A stretch of 37,235 nt of DNA from Bacillus sp. SM2101 (GCF_018588585.1 NZ_JAEUFG010000036.1:1-37235), one strand, 5' to 3'. Positions 1 to 7,411 are shown, counted from the stretch's first letter. The notes: generated from the letters alone by a model not told the origin. Made by a program: numbers and translations.

Positions 1-6
1 GTAAAG

Positions 7-50
7 AGGCAGTTGAAAGTTCATTTGATTGAATTTCAACTGCCTTTATT
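7..50 (+). terminator. Rho-independent terminator, left edge of window
   Basis: A 12-bp perfect stem (positions 7-18 with 34-45) closes a 15-nt loop and is followed by TTTATT on the plus strand. It probably ends a plus-strand gene lying left of the window. It may also stop transcription of the minus-strand nitroreductase gene that ends at 105. Confidence 0.7.
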
Positions 51-104
51 AAATATTGGACTTTTTCAGTGCCCTCGGTTATCCAGGCGTTGTTTTTAAG
101 TTAA

Positions 105-728
105 TTAAAGAATAACATCTTTTAAAGGGAAGCGAGGTGTCGGATGAGCTGGTGCAGCTGCTTTACCTATAGAAATAAGCATCACAGGAATGTAGCGCTC
201 AGGAACATTAAATTCTTCAACAAATTTTACTGAATCGTAACCACCCATTGGAACAGTGTCATATCCAAGTGACTTAGCAGCTAACATTAATTGCATCGCA
301 GCTAATGATCCATTACGAATTGCTTCATCACGTGCTGCGTTCGGAATGCTAGCATATGCACCGTTAATTTGAGCGATTAATGTATTTTTAGCTTCTTCAG
401 GCATAAAGCCTTTTTTAACTGCTTCGCCATAGACGATTTCTGCATTTTCATTCGCTTGTAAATCACCTAAAATTGCAACCGTTACACTGCTGTCAACAAC
501 TTGTTCTTGATTATAAGCGATTGGAAGTAGGCGTTGTTTATCTTCTTCTTTGTCAATAACGATAAATTTCCAATGTTGTAAGTTCCATGAAGATGGTGCT
601 GTTACTGTTAAGTTAAGAATTTCTTCTAGGTCTTCCTTAGGCATTACATGTCCCTTTTCATATTTACGTACTGATGTGCGTGCTTTCATCACTTCTGATG
701 CAGACATATCTTTTTTTGTAGTTGTCAT
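105..728 (-). CDS. Nitroreductase family protein, YodC-like
   Basis: A 207-residue FMN-dependent NAD(P)H oxidoreductase of the nitroreductase superfamily; cytoplasmic, normally a dimer. The N-terminal block ARTSVRKYEKG (about residues 17-27) and APSSWNLQHW (about 45-54) are the family's FMN-contacting motifs. The C-terminal half has the usual SLAAMQLMLAAKSLGYDT helix and the GIGK-like end ISIGKAAAPAHPTPR. By recall it aligns along its whole length with B. subtilis YodC (about 202 aa). The physiological substrate of YodC-type enzymes is unclear; reduction of nitro compounds or quinones is likely. The ATG at 728 has AGGAG 9 nt upstream. Two copies of a palindrome (755-777 and 821-843) lie in the promoter region and are shared with neighbouring genes, so regulation by the nearby Rrf2 protein is inferred. 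Confidence 0.9.
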   Translation of the reverse strand: MTTTKKDMSASEVMKARTSVRKYEKGHVMPKEDLEEILNLTVTAPSSWNLQHWKFIVIDKEEDKQRLLPIAYNQEQVVDSSVTVAILGDLQANENAEIVYGEAVKKGFMPEEAKNTLIAQINGAYASIPNAARDEAIRNGSLAAMQLMLAAKSLGYDTVPMGGYDSVKFVEEFNVPERYIPVMLISIGKAAAPAHPTPRFPLKDVIL

Positions 729-754
729 GAGTTAAATTCTCCTAACCTATATTT

Positions 755-777
755 AATGTAATTTTTTTTGTTACAAT
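755..777. promoter_or_regulatory. Palindromic operator copy A (upstream of nitroreductase)
   Basis: AATGTAA-N9-TTACAAT: the inner TGTAA/TTACA arms are perfect and the spacer starts TT and ends TG, as in the three other copies at 821, 1373 and 2434. It lies 27-49 bp upstream of the nitroreductase start codon, where it would overlap the promoter core. The regulator is not proven. Confidence 0.6.
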
Positions 778-820
778 TAACTGTCAAAATAGTTTAATCA
801 TTGGTGACAATTAATATTAT

Positions 821-843
821 ACTGTAATTCTAGATGTTACAGT
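821..843. promoter_or_regulatory. Palindromic operator copy B (upstream of nitroreductase)
   Basis: ACTGTAA-N9-TTACAGT: perfect 7-bp arms with 9-bp spacing. It lies 93-115 bp upstream of the nitroreductase start and just after the stop of the cyclic-nucleotide-fold gene (873). Its centre is 66 bp from copy A, so two bound dimers could interact. Confidence 0.7.
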
Positions 844-872
844 TAGAAAAGTCAATAAAAACTATTTAATAT

Positions 873-1358
873 TTATAAACATTCTTCGTAACGCATATCC
901 ACTTGTTTTTTCGATCTGTATGATTGTATTGATGTTTTCAATTTTTGTAACAAATTTGTAGGCTGTGAAATTTGTTTGTCTAAATATTGATTAGACAACT
1001 CTTCAACAATATTTAAAGCAAGCTTAGGATTATTTCCCATTAATTGAGCATAATTATAAGCATCAATTTGAAAGTATTCAGCATTAGACAAAGCTTTGGC
1101 ACTTATATGCTTTGAAGAAAAAATTGATCGGTCACCAAAAAATTCGCCTTCATGAACTATTTTCTCAGTACCTTTTTCAGCATCTGTTAAAAGGATCCTT
1201 CCTTTTACTAAAACTAACACAGAATTGATAGGTGCTTGAGGACTATATATTACCGTTCCATGTTCGACATGATGGTTTTGTCCGTATGCTTGTAATTTAT
1301 TTTGATCTTGAAAAATTTGTTCATTATTAGTTGTATAAGACACAACGTTCATATTCAT
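873..1358 (-). CDS. Stand-alone cyclic-nucleotide-binding-fold protein
   Basis: A 161-residue protein whose residues about 20-115 form the cNMP-binding (Crp/Fnr N-terminal) beta-roll: HVEHGTVIYSPQAPINSVLVL, then VKGRILL, then EGEFFGDRSIF. Crp/Fnr regulators run to about 220-230 residues with a C-terminal winged helix. Here the chain stops after a dimerisation-like helix (about 105-130) and a basic tail, and no helix-turn-helix is visible. It is therefore probably a ligand-sensing or partner protein rather than a DNA-binding regulator. The cAMP-contact signature is not evident, so the ligand is unknown. ATG at 1358 has AAGGAGG 6 nt upstream. Palindrome copy C (1373-1395) sits directly upstream of the ribosome site. 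Confidence 0.75.
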   Translation of the reverse strand: MNMNVVSYTTNNEQIFQDQNKLQAYGQNHHVEHGTVIYSPQAPINSVLVLVKGRILLTDAEKGTEKIVHEGEFFGDRSIFSSKHISAKALSNAEYFQIDAYNYAQLMGNNPKLALNIVEELSNQYLDKQISQPTNLLQKLKTSIQSYRSKKQVDMRYEECL

Positions 1359-1372
1359 ATGATTCCTCCTTA

Positions 1373-1395
1373 ACTGTAATTGTTTCTGTTACATT
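1373..1395. promoter_or_regulatory. Palindromic operator copy C (upstream of cNMP-fold gene)
   Basis: ACTGTAA-N9-TTACATT: one mismatch from a perfect palindrome, same spacing and same TT...TG spacer edges as copies A, B and D. It lies 15-37 bp upstream of the start codon at 1358 and just upstream of the AAGGAGG ribosome site, a position suited to repression at or after the transcription start. Confidence 0.65.
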
Positions 1396-1430
1396 TAGAC
1401 CAAATCCTTGGTCGAAACCAAGTCATTTGC

Positions 1431-1856
1431 TTATATATTTTGTGCATCTTTTTCTTTAATTTGAACTAATATATCAGCAATTGTAAATTGCCCTAAGAAA
1501 TTACCTAAATGCTCTTCAGCGTCTTGGAAGATGGAAAAAAGCACATGCTTCATGTTTGCACCAATAATACATTGTTCATTTGCTTGGGAGCATTTTGGCT
1601 GCAGAGTTCCTTCAGAAGTTATAGAATAAATTTCTTTTAATGTTACTTCACTAGGTTCACAAGCAAGTATAAAGCCTCCACCTGCACCCTCTTTTGATTT
1701 AATATAGCCATTTTTTTTGAGTAAACTGAGCATCTTACGTATTCTCACTGGATGAACTGAAGCGCTCTCGGCTAAATAGTCACTAGTAGCCATTTTGCCA
1801 GGTAATAACGCAAGATATGTGAGGCTATGCACGGCAAGTGAAAATTCACTGTTCAT
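1431..1856 (-). CDS. Rrf2 family transcriptional regulator
   Basis: A 141-residue winged-helix regulator. The N-terminal FSLAVHSLTYLALL, the HTH around residues 22-60 (ATSDYLAESASVHPVRIRKM) and the wing KSKEGAGGGFILA are the Rrf2 signature. Cysteines at 66, 89 and 96 could ligate an Fe-S cluster or act as thiol sensors. The C89-x6-C96 pair lies where NsrR and IscR hold cluster ligands, but the classical three-cysteine set is incomplete, so a thiol-switch (CymR/YwnA-like) regulator is equally possible. It follows the IDEAL-domain gene by 66 bp on the same strand and may be cotranscribed with it. It is the most likely ligand for the repeated ACTGTAA-N9-TTACAGT palindromes around it; this is inference from proximity. 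Confidence 0.9.
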   Translation of the reverse strand: MNSEFSLAVHSLTYLALLPGKMATSDYLAESASVHPVRIRKMLSLLKKNGYIKSKEGAGGGFILACEPSEVTLKEIYSITSEGTLQPKCSQANEQCIIGANMKHVLFSIFQDAEEHLGNFLGQFTIADILVQIKEKDAQNI

Positions 1857-1922
1857 TTTTGTTTTTCTCCCTCCCTTAACTACATGTCAAAAAGGCAATT
1901 TCACCTTATTGTATGAACAAGG

Positions 1923-2288
1923 TTATTGACGGTTAAGTTCTCTATCGCTTACAGCTGTTGTAGCATTCTTTACGCGAACTAGTTCTTTGTTATTGGTGCG
2001 AATAGCATTTAGTTTTTTTGTTAGCTTCATGAAAGTTTCCTCATCACGTTCAATAAGTGCGATGTCAATTAAGTTTAACAGATAACCCTCTTGTTGTAAG
2101 TCTGAGTGTTGAATAATTGAAATAGTAGTTATTGGCATTTTAATGGATTGTCCTTCAAGTTCATGATTATCACTCTGAACAATACGAACGATTCCAGTTT
2201 GTCCTTCTAAGGATTCAATAAAACCATGAAATAGTTCATCATTCCGACTTGTACCTTTCACCCAATCACCGATAAGTAAAGGCTTCAT
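1923..2288 (-). CDS. IDEAL domain-containing protein
   Basis: A 121-residue cytoplasmic protein. The N-terminal half (LLIGDWVKGTSRNDELFHGFIE, then a beta-rich stretch) resembles a small SH3/KOW-like barrel. Residues about 69-92 (LLNLIDIALIERDEETFMKL) match the IDEAL motif, a short helix found in Bacillus proteins such as YpiB and tied to protein-protein contacts. The molecular role is not known. ATG at 2288 is preceded by AAAGGAGGG. It is the first gene of the minus-strand series, and palindrome copy D plus a split version (2304-2332) lie upstream, placing it in the putative Rrf2-linked regulon. Confidence 0.75.
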   Translation of the reverse strand: MKPLLIGDWVKGTSRNDELFHGFIESLEGQTGIVRIVQSDNHELEGQSIKMPITTISIIQHSDLQQEGYLLNLIDIALIERDEETFMKLTKKLNAIRTNNKELVRVKNATTAVSDRELNRQ

Positions 2289-2662
2289 ATTAATTCCCTC
2301 CTTTGTAATTAATGCTCTTTAACTTAGTTACAGTTGCTAAAGTTGCGCAGATCAAAGTAGTATTTTACGATTTCATCAGCTTTTATTTTATGTGAAGTTT
2401 TTCTTGTACGAAAACAATTTAATAATAATAATTACTGTAATTATAAATGTTACAGTAGTGTTCGTCAAGAACTTGGTTTCTATTGGAAGAAGATTAGGTT
2501 ATTGTATATAATAGGTAGAACATTTTTAATACTGAAAACAGTTATATGATTGAGTTGTTCAAATTTATTGTTAAGTGGAATTTAACTATTATGCGATAAT
2601 AAATAGTGGTTTCATTAAACTTATGACATGGATATATGGGGATTTTTTAGGAGGTAATGACT
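2289..2662. other. Divergent intergenic region with operator sites
   Basis: About 370 bp between the minus-strand IDEAL gene and the plus-strand aminopeptidase. It holds the split half-sites (2304-2308 and 2328-2332), the full palindrome copy D (2434-2456), and a TATAAT-like element in TTGTATATAATAGG near 2502-2515 that could serve the aminopeptidase. No gene or RNA was recognised in the rest. Confidence 0.5.
2434..2456. promoter_or_regulatory. Palindromic operator copy D
   Basis: ACTGTAA-N9-TTACAGT: perfect 7-bp arms identical to copy B, with a different spacer centre but the same TT...TG spacer edges. It lies 146-168 bp upstream of the IDEAL gene and 207 bp before the aminopeptidase start, so which gene it serves is uncertain. 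Confidence 0.7.
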
Positions 2663-3895
2663 TTGATAAATTTTGATATGAAATTAGAAAAATACGCTGA
2701 GACTGTAGTACAAGTCGGTTTAAATGTTCAAAAGGGTCAAACTGTTTATATTAACACACCTATAGAGGCAACAGATTTCGTTCATAAAGTGGTGAAGCAA
2801 GCTTATAAAGCTGGAGCAAAGGATGTATTAGTCGAATACATAGATAGCCAACTAGATCTACTTAAATATGAACTAGCACCTGAAGAAGGGTTAAAGAGTT
2901 TTCCACAATGGAAAGTGAAGGGCTTATTAGATATGGCTGAGGATAATGTAGCGTATTTAAACGTTTATGCTCAAAACCCAGAACTTTTGAAGGATATTGA
3001 TCCAAATCGTGTAGCGGTGGCAACAAAGGCTGCAAGAACAGCTATGAAAGAGTTTCAAGGTTATATAGGTGGGGGAAGAATAAGCTGGGCAATTGTATCA
3101 GTGCCTACACCTGAATGGGCGCAGATGATATTTCCGAACTTAAATAAAGAAGAAGCTGTTGAACAGCTTTGGGATCAAATTTTTGCAGTTACACGTATTA
3201 ATAATGAAGAACCAGTTGAAATGTGGAAGGATCATATTAGCTCCTTAAATGAACGTGCGAATTATTTAAATAAGAAAAAATACAAAAAATTACATTACAG
3301 CGGGCCTGGTACCAATTTAACGATTGAATTACCAGATGCACATCAATGGTTATGTGCAAAATTCACAAACGACAAAGGAACAAATTTTGTTCCTAATTTA
3401 CCTACGGAAGAAGTATTTACTATTCCTGTGAAAACGGGCGTGAATGGGAAGGTGTCGAGTACGAAGCCTCTTCATTATAATGGTACAATTATTAATAATT
3501 TTAGTCTGACATTCAAAGATGGGAAGGTTGTAGATTTTGCTGCAGAGGAAGGCTTTGAGGCATTGAAAGGTCTTTTAGAAACAGATGAAGGTGCTTCATA
3601 CCTTGGGGAAGTAGCGTTAGTACCACATCGTTCACCAATATCTAATTCGAATCTAGTTTTCTATAACACTTTGTATGATGAAAATGCATCTTGTCACCTT
3701 GCATTAGGTAATGCATTGCCTATTTGTATTAAAAACGGAAAACAAATGAGTAAAGAAGAGTTACTACAAATCGGGTTTAACGACAGTATCACACATGTAG
3801 ACTTTATGATTGGATCTGATAAACTTCATATAGACGGTGAAACTGCTGAAGGACTAGTTGAGCCGATTTTCCTTGATGGAAACTGGGTTATTTAA
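2663..3895 (+). CDS. M29 family aminopeptidase (AmpS/PepS type)
   Basis: Metallo-aminopeptidase that removes N-terminal residues from peptides; cytoplasmic, usually dimeric, with two metal ions. Counted from the upstream ATG at 2657 (412 residues), the candidate metal ligands of the family are present: E251/E252 (PTEEVF), E318 (GEVALVP), H347 (SCHLALG), H380 and D382 (HVDFMIG). Length matches the usual about 410 residues. Start: GGAGG at 2650-2654 is only 2 nt from the ATG at 2657 but 8 nt from the in-frame TTG at 2663, so TTG is preferred. The DUF4275 gene follows after 15 bp and is probably cotranscribed. Substrate range cannot be read from the sequence. Confidence 0.92.
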   Translation: MINFDMKLEKYAETVVQVGLNVQKGQTVYINTPIEATDFVHKVVKQAYKAGAKDVLVEYIDSQLDLLKYELAPEEGLKSFPQWKVKGLLDMAEDNVAYLNVYAQNPELLKDIDPNRVAVATKAARTAMKEFQGYIGGGRISWAIVSVPTPEWAQMIFPNLNKEEAVEQLWDQIFAVTRINNEEPVEMWKDHISSLNERANYLNKKKYKKLHYSGPGTNLTIELPDAHQWLCAKFTNDKGTNFVPNLPTEEVFTIPVKTGVNGKVSSTKPLHYNGTIINNFSLTFKDGKVVDFAAEEGFEALKGLLETDEGASYLGEVALVPHRSPISNSNLVFYNTLYDENASCHLALGNALPICIKNGKQMSKEELLQIGFNDSITHVDFMIGSDKLHIDGETAEGLVEPIFLDGNWVI

Positions 3896-3910
3896 CAGCT
3901 TGGAGGTAGT

Positions 3911-4366
3911 ATGAGTTTAGAACAGTTTTTACATCGCAAAGTTAATGAATTGTTAATAAACCTTAAGAGTAAGCATATTGAAGTACAAGAAATACATGGT
4001 AAAGGGTCTTATTTACGTAGCAAGTGGGAGAAGACATTTGCGAATCATCTGAATGATAGTGAAAAAGTGAAGATATACCTAAACAGTATCGGAGGTTTTT
4101 TATGGCATCTTTTTAGCTTTAAGAAGGTGTCGTTTTTACAAGGAGAAGAAGCCGACCTTGTATTTAATAATGAACCTAAAGGGACATGTTATATATTTTA
4201 TCAGCACATAAATTTGGTGTTACTCATAGAAAATGCTGCTCACATATGTGCGGATGATTTTAAAGATGAACAGGATGTTTATATAGTAGATGAACATTTT
4301 AGTTGGACATATGTTGTTACACATGAAAAAGGGGAATTAGGTCCGTATTTTAGTAGAAAAGAGTAA
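3911..4366 (+). CDS. DUF4275 family protein
   Basis: A 151-residue soluble protein with no signal peptide or membrane segment. The blocks SKWEKTFANHL (about 37-47), GGFLWHLFSFKKVSFL (about 62-77), TCYIFYQ and the C-terminal DEHFSWTYVVTHEKGELGPYF are the conserved pattern I associate with DUF4275, a Firmicutes family of unknown function. Conserved W, H and Y residues suggest an enzyme or ligand-binding fold, but no catalytic motif can be named. GGAGG lies upstream of ATG 3911. It follows the aminopeptidase by 15 bp. Confidence 0.7.
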   Translation: MSLEQFLHRKVNELLINLKSKHIEVQEIHGKGSYLRSKWEKTFANHLNDSEKVKIYLNSIGGFLWHLFSFKKVSFLQGEEADLVFNNEPKGTCYIFYQHINLVLLIENAAHICADDFKDEQDVYIVDEHFSWTYVVTHEKGELGPYFSRKE

Positions 4367-4495
4367 CATAAAAGTAACAAAGAGGATTTTTGAATACATC
4401 ATAGAATAAAGTATGTGCATGCATTTTTTAAGCAGGAGGTTTTATCGTTGTTATTATATTTTTAATACCCATCTGTTAACAAATATTTTACTAAT

Positions 4496-4927
4496 ATGAC
4501 AGATAGGGAGCTGGAAATTTTGAAATATACATCGTCACTTGATGGAGTTACTCATGAAATGCTGGAAGGTTTTTTTGTAGATTGGTCGAATCCGCCTAGT
4601 CCAGAAACACATTTAAGGTTGTTGACAAATAGCTATAAAGTTATCATTGCGATAGATGAAACAAATAATCAAGTTGTTGGATTTATTACAGCTATAAGTG
4701 ATGGCATTCTTTCTGCTTACATTCCTTTACTAGAAGTGTTGCCGGCATACAAAAACAAAGGGGTTGGAAAGGAATTAGTCACGAGAATGCTACAAGAGCT
4801 TAATGACATGTACATGATAGACGTGATGTGTGATGAGGACCTTCAGCCTTACTATGAAAAGTTTGGCATGATAAGGTCTAGTGGTTTGATAATAAGAAAC
4901 TATAATAAGCAATCAGGTAGAGGTTAA
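4496..4927 (+). CDS. GNAT family N-acetyltransferase
   Basis: A 143-residue acetyl-CoA-dependent acyltransferase. The GNAT core is clear: beta-4 LSAYIPLLEVLPAYKNKGVG (about 78-97), where the pyrophosphate-binding loop Q/R-x-x-G-x-G/A appears as K-N-K-G-V-G, then a helix and YYEKFGM (about 119-125). Substrate unknown. Start is uncertain: the ATG at 4496 has no ribosome site. A strong AGGAGG at about 4435-4440 instead serves a TTG at 4448 in the same frame, which meets a TAA after five codons (4463). Either the 5' end has mutated or a tiny leader precedes the gene. Confidence 0.8.
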   Translation: MTDRELEILKYTSSLDGVTHEMLEGFFVDWSNPPSPETHLRLLTNSYKVIIAIDETNNQVVGFITAISDGILSAYIPLLEVLPAYKNKGVGKELVTRMLQELNDMYMIDVMCDEDLQPYYEKFGMIRSSGLIIRNYNKQSGRG

Positions 4928-4948
4928 TAAATTACATATGTTAAATGG

Positions 4949-4979
4949 AAAGAGGTTGGATGCTTATCCAGTCTCTTTT
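4949..4979 (+). terminator. Terminator after GNAT gene
   Basis: Stem AAAGAG-GT-TGGAT / ATCCA-GT-CTCTTT with a GCTT loop, ending in TTTTGT. It starts 22 bp after the acetyltransferase stop codon. Confidence 0.7.
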
Positions 4980-5154
4980 GTAAATTAGTGCTATTCATTG
5001 ATCGAAAGGATCTTCGTTTACAGTTAAGGAGATATAACAGGCTATTTGCTTCATTAAAATGATAAGCCACTTTTTATGGTCCCAATTTGGTGATAATAGA
5101 AAAAATTTTACGAAAAGAGCCTTACAATAACATGACTATCGAGGTGTGATTTTT

Positions 5155-5604
5155 ATGGCTGATGAAGTTTGCATAAGACCAATAAAACGTGAAGAATTAC
5201 AATCATTATTACATTTGTATACACATTTGAATTCAGATGATCCAGAACTATCTGCTACCGATATAGCACCTTTATGGAAACAAATTTGCTGTAACCCTCA
5301 TACATACTATATCGTTGCAGATAAAAATGGTCAGCTAGTTGCATCATGTGTACTAAACATTATAATGAATTTGACGAGGAGCGCACGTCCTTATGGCTTA
5401 ATAGAAAATGTGGTTACTCACAGTAATTATAGACGTAAAGGGTATGGAACGAAGGTATTGCAGGCAGCGTTGGACATTGCATGGGAACAAAACTGTTATA
5501 AAGTGATGCTCCTTACCGGCTCCAAAAAAGAAGAGACATTATCTTTTTACGAACGTGCAGGGTTTAAAAAAGGGATAAAAACTGGTTTTATCGCTACTCC
5601 TTGA
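5155..5604 (+). CDS. GNAT family N-acetyltransferase
   Basis: A 149-residue acetyltransferase from ATG 5155. The GNAT landmarks are ENVVTHSNYRRKGYGTKVL (about 85-103), with the acetyl-CoA loop R-R-K-G-Y-G, followed by MLLTGSKKEETLSFYERAGF (about 120-139). It looks like a single-domain enzyme for a small molecule or a protein N-terminus, but the substrate cannot be told. Start: GAGGTG at 5141-5146 is 8 nt from ATG 5155, whereas the upstream GTG at 5146 lies inside that ribosome site. The gene appears monocistronic and is flanked by hairpins. Confidence 0.85.
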   Translation: MADEVCIRPIKREELQSLLHLYTHLNSDDPELSATDIAPLWKQICCNPHTYYIVADKNGQLVASCVLNIIMNLTRSARPYGLIENVVTHSNYRRKGYGTKVLQAALDIAWEQNCYKVMLLTGSKKEETLSFYERAGFKKGIKTGFIATP

Positions 5605-5705
5605 AAACATCGCAAGATATCATTTTTAGCTTCATTTGTTGGAAATACAGACCTGAAATACATAATCCTCTAGTTTTCTTGCCTCAAAGCATATTTATGT
5701 AACTA

Positions 5706-5725
5706 GAAGGCTAAAATGAGCCTTC
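5706..5725. repeat. Short hairpin between GNAT and YdcZ genes
   Basis: GAAGGCT / AGCCTTC stem with a 6-nt loop between the convergent acetyltransferase and YdcZ genes. It lacks a long T run on either strand, so it is only a weak terminator candidate. Confidence 0.4.
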
Positions 5726-5759
5726 ATGTATACAGTTGTATTTGAACTGCTTAATAAAA

Positions 5760-6191
5760 TCATCGTTTTAGTTTAAAAAGGATGATCCCTGATAGAATAA
5801 TACATATGCCGACTACTTTATTCCATGTAATCGCAATTGTATTAAACCCAAACCAACCGAAGGTATCAATGAGAAGCGCTACAGTAAACTGAGATACTAA
5901 AACAACAGATACAGCATAGGCTGGCCCAATATGTCGAATACCTTTCATAATACAAAATACTATTCCGACGCCAATTACTCCGCTAAAGAGATAGAGTTTG
6001 TTTATATTTCCCAATTGGAATAAACTAGTATCATTATTCAAATAAAAGATGGGTAATGAGGCAATGAAGCCTAATCCTAGAACGAGTGTAGTCGTTGCCC
6101 AAGAACCTACACGTTCACTAACTCTTGCATTAAATACGGTTTGAATGCTAATCAATATACCTGTAATGATTGATAATATAACGCCTTGCAT
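5760..6191 (-). CDS. YdcZ (DUF606) family membrane protein, small subunit 1
   Basis: A 143-residue integral membrane protein with about five hydrophobic segments (about 3-22, 32-50, 67-85, 92-110 and 121-139) and the family's N-terminal pattern GILISIQTVFNARVSERVGSW. DUF606 proteins belong to the drug/metabolite transporter superfamily. Short forms often occur as adjacent pairs thought to insert in opposite orientation. A second short form is encoded at 6925-7350, with a Crp/Fnr regulator between, so the two probably form one heterodimeric transporter. Substrate unknown. AGGGAGGA precedes ATG 6191. It starts 15 bp after the regulator stop, consistent with one operon. Confidence 0.85.
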   Translation of the reverse strand: MQGVILSIITGILISIQTVFNARVSERVGSWATTTLVLGLGFIASLPIFYLNNDTSLFQLGNINKLYLFSGVIGVGIVFCIMKGIRHIGPAYAVSVVLVSQFTVALLIDTFGWFGFNTIAITWNKVVGICIILSGIILFKLKR

Positions 6192-6206
6192 ATTATTCCT
6201 CCCTAG

Positions 6207-6908
6207 TTATTCATAAATATTTCCTTCTGCTCGTTCACGTAATAGATTAAGGTTTTTTACGTAAATTGCACCTTTTCTACGCTCTATCACACCTTCTTCA
6301 TCTAGTTTTTGAATGACACGATTTAAATGTCGATAGCTCGTCCCAATTAAATCAGCTAGCTCAGTCAAGTTCGATGTTCTCATTTCTTGATGAAATAATG
6401 AACCCTCTTCATCAGATGAAATCGATAGTAAATAGCTTGCAAGCCGCACTTCGACAGAGTAAAGTATATTTAAACTAGATGTTTGGGATTCAGTAAAAAA
6501 TTTATGGGTCATTATTTCAAGTAAAAATTTCACAAAAGTGACTCGGTTCTCCTCTTTATTTCTAATTTGCTCATACGATACCCCGATTAAATAGCCATCA
6601 GAAGCAGCTTCAACCGTATAAATCACTTTGTTTTTTTTAATAAATTCTATATCTCCAATGATTGCTATAGGTTTTTTGAAGCGTACTATCCTTGTCTTTC
6701 CTTCAGGAGAAATCGTATATATTTTAATTTTGCCTTTTACTAGAAAATACATATGATTTAATGTATCTCCTATTGTGCATAAAGTCTCTCCTTTAACGAT
6801 ACGATGTAATGTCATCTTCTTTTGGGTTTCCTGTGAAAAAACGGAATCCAACTGATGGTAATTAAGATATTGTATTAGTAAACTTGGATTATTAACCTTG
6901 TCCATCAT
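6207..6908 (-). CDS. Crp/Fnr family transcriptional regulator (YeiL-like)
   Basis: A 233-residue two-domain regulator: cNMP-fold sensor (about 25-140, with GDTLNHMYFLVKGKIKIYTI and RFKKPIAIIGDIEFI) and a C-terminal winged HTH (about 172-225, with LTELADLIGTSYRHLNRVI). No N-terminal cysteine cluster is present, so it is not an Fnr-type Fe-S oxygen sensor. Bacillus proteins in this context are often annotated YeiL. It sits between two DUF606 transporter genes, 16 bp after one and 15 bp before the other, in one minus-strand operon, so it probably controls that transporter. Two consecutive ATG codons (6908 and 6905) are possible starts; the second has the better spacing from GGTGAT. A candidate operator is at 7412-7427. 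Confidence 0.87.
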   Translation of the reverse strand: MMDKVNNPSLLIQYLNYHQLDSVFSQETQKKMTLHRIVKGETLCTIGDTLNHMYFLVKGKIKIYTISPEGKTRIVRFKKPIAIIGDIEFIKKNKVIYTVEAASDGYLIGVSYEQIRNKEENRVTFVKFLLEIMTHKFFTESQTSSLNILYSVEVRLASYLLSISSDEEGSLFHQEMRTSNLTELADLIGTSYRHLNRVIQKLDEEGVIERRKGAIYVKNLNLLRERAEGNIYE

Positions 6909-6924
6909 GTATCACCAATCTTCA

Positions 6925-7350
6925 TTAAATTTTAAAGACAATCACTCCACAAAACATTAAAGCAATTCCAAGCAATTTTGACCAAGTGATGCGCTGTTTT
7001 TGCTCTTCAAACAAACCTTTAGTCTCAATAATAAATGCTGAAAATAACTGAGCTATTAATAGTACTGCAACAGCAAAAGTAGGACCTATAAGGTTGATTG
7101 CGGTCATTTGTCCGAATACGATCATAACCCCAAATGTTCCACCTAGAAGGTAAAGGAATGGTGTCTTTTGAAATCCACCTCTTTGTCCATCTCTCACAAA
7201 CAAATAAATGACGAATGAAATGATAAATCCAATCAAATGAATGAGTGAGGTCGTATGCCATGGTCCCAGATCATCACTTAACCGGGCATTAAAAGCACCT
7301 TGTAAAGTTATAAAAATTCCTGCTGCTAGAGAATATAGCAAACCTTTCAT
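6925..7350 (-). CDS. YdcZ (DUF606) family membrane protein, small subunit 2
   Basis: A 141-residue membrane protein with about five hydrophobic segments and the motif AAGIFITLQGAFNARLSDDLGPW near the N terminus, the counterpart of the same stretch in the partner at 5760-6191. The C-terminal segment ITWSKLLGIALMFCGVIVFKI also matches the partner's end, so the two genes are paralogues. Start: ATG at 7350 has AGGAAGGG 6 nt upstream; an upstream in-frame TTG at 7368 would overlap the ribosome site. It is the first gene of the ydcZ-regulator-ydcZ operon. A perfect palindrome lies about 62 bp upstream. Confidence 0.85.
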   Translation of the reverse strand: MKGLLYSLAAGIFITLQGAFNARLSDDLGPWHTTSLIHLIGFIISFVIYLFVRDGQRGGFQKTPFLYLLGGTFGVMIVFGQMTAINLIGPTFAVAVLLIAQLFSAFIIETKGLFEEQKQRITWSKLLGIALMFCGVIVFKI

Positions 7351-7411
7351 GATATCCCTTCCTCTCAAATTCGTTATAAATTAATTAAAATATAAAAGTG
7401 AAGTAAGAAGA

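Noticed and set aside
7025-7261. Minus-strand 78-codon frame inside the second YdcZ gene
   Set aside because: It lies in another frame of the same strand within a well-matched transporter gene and has no family resemblance.
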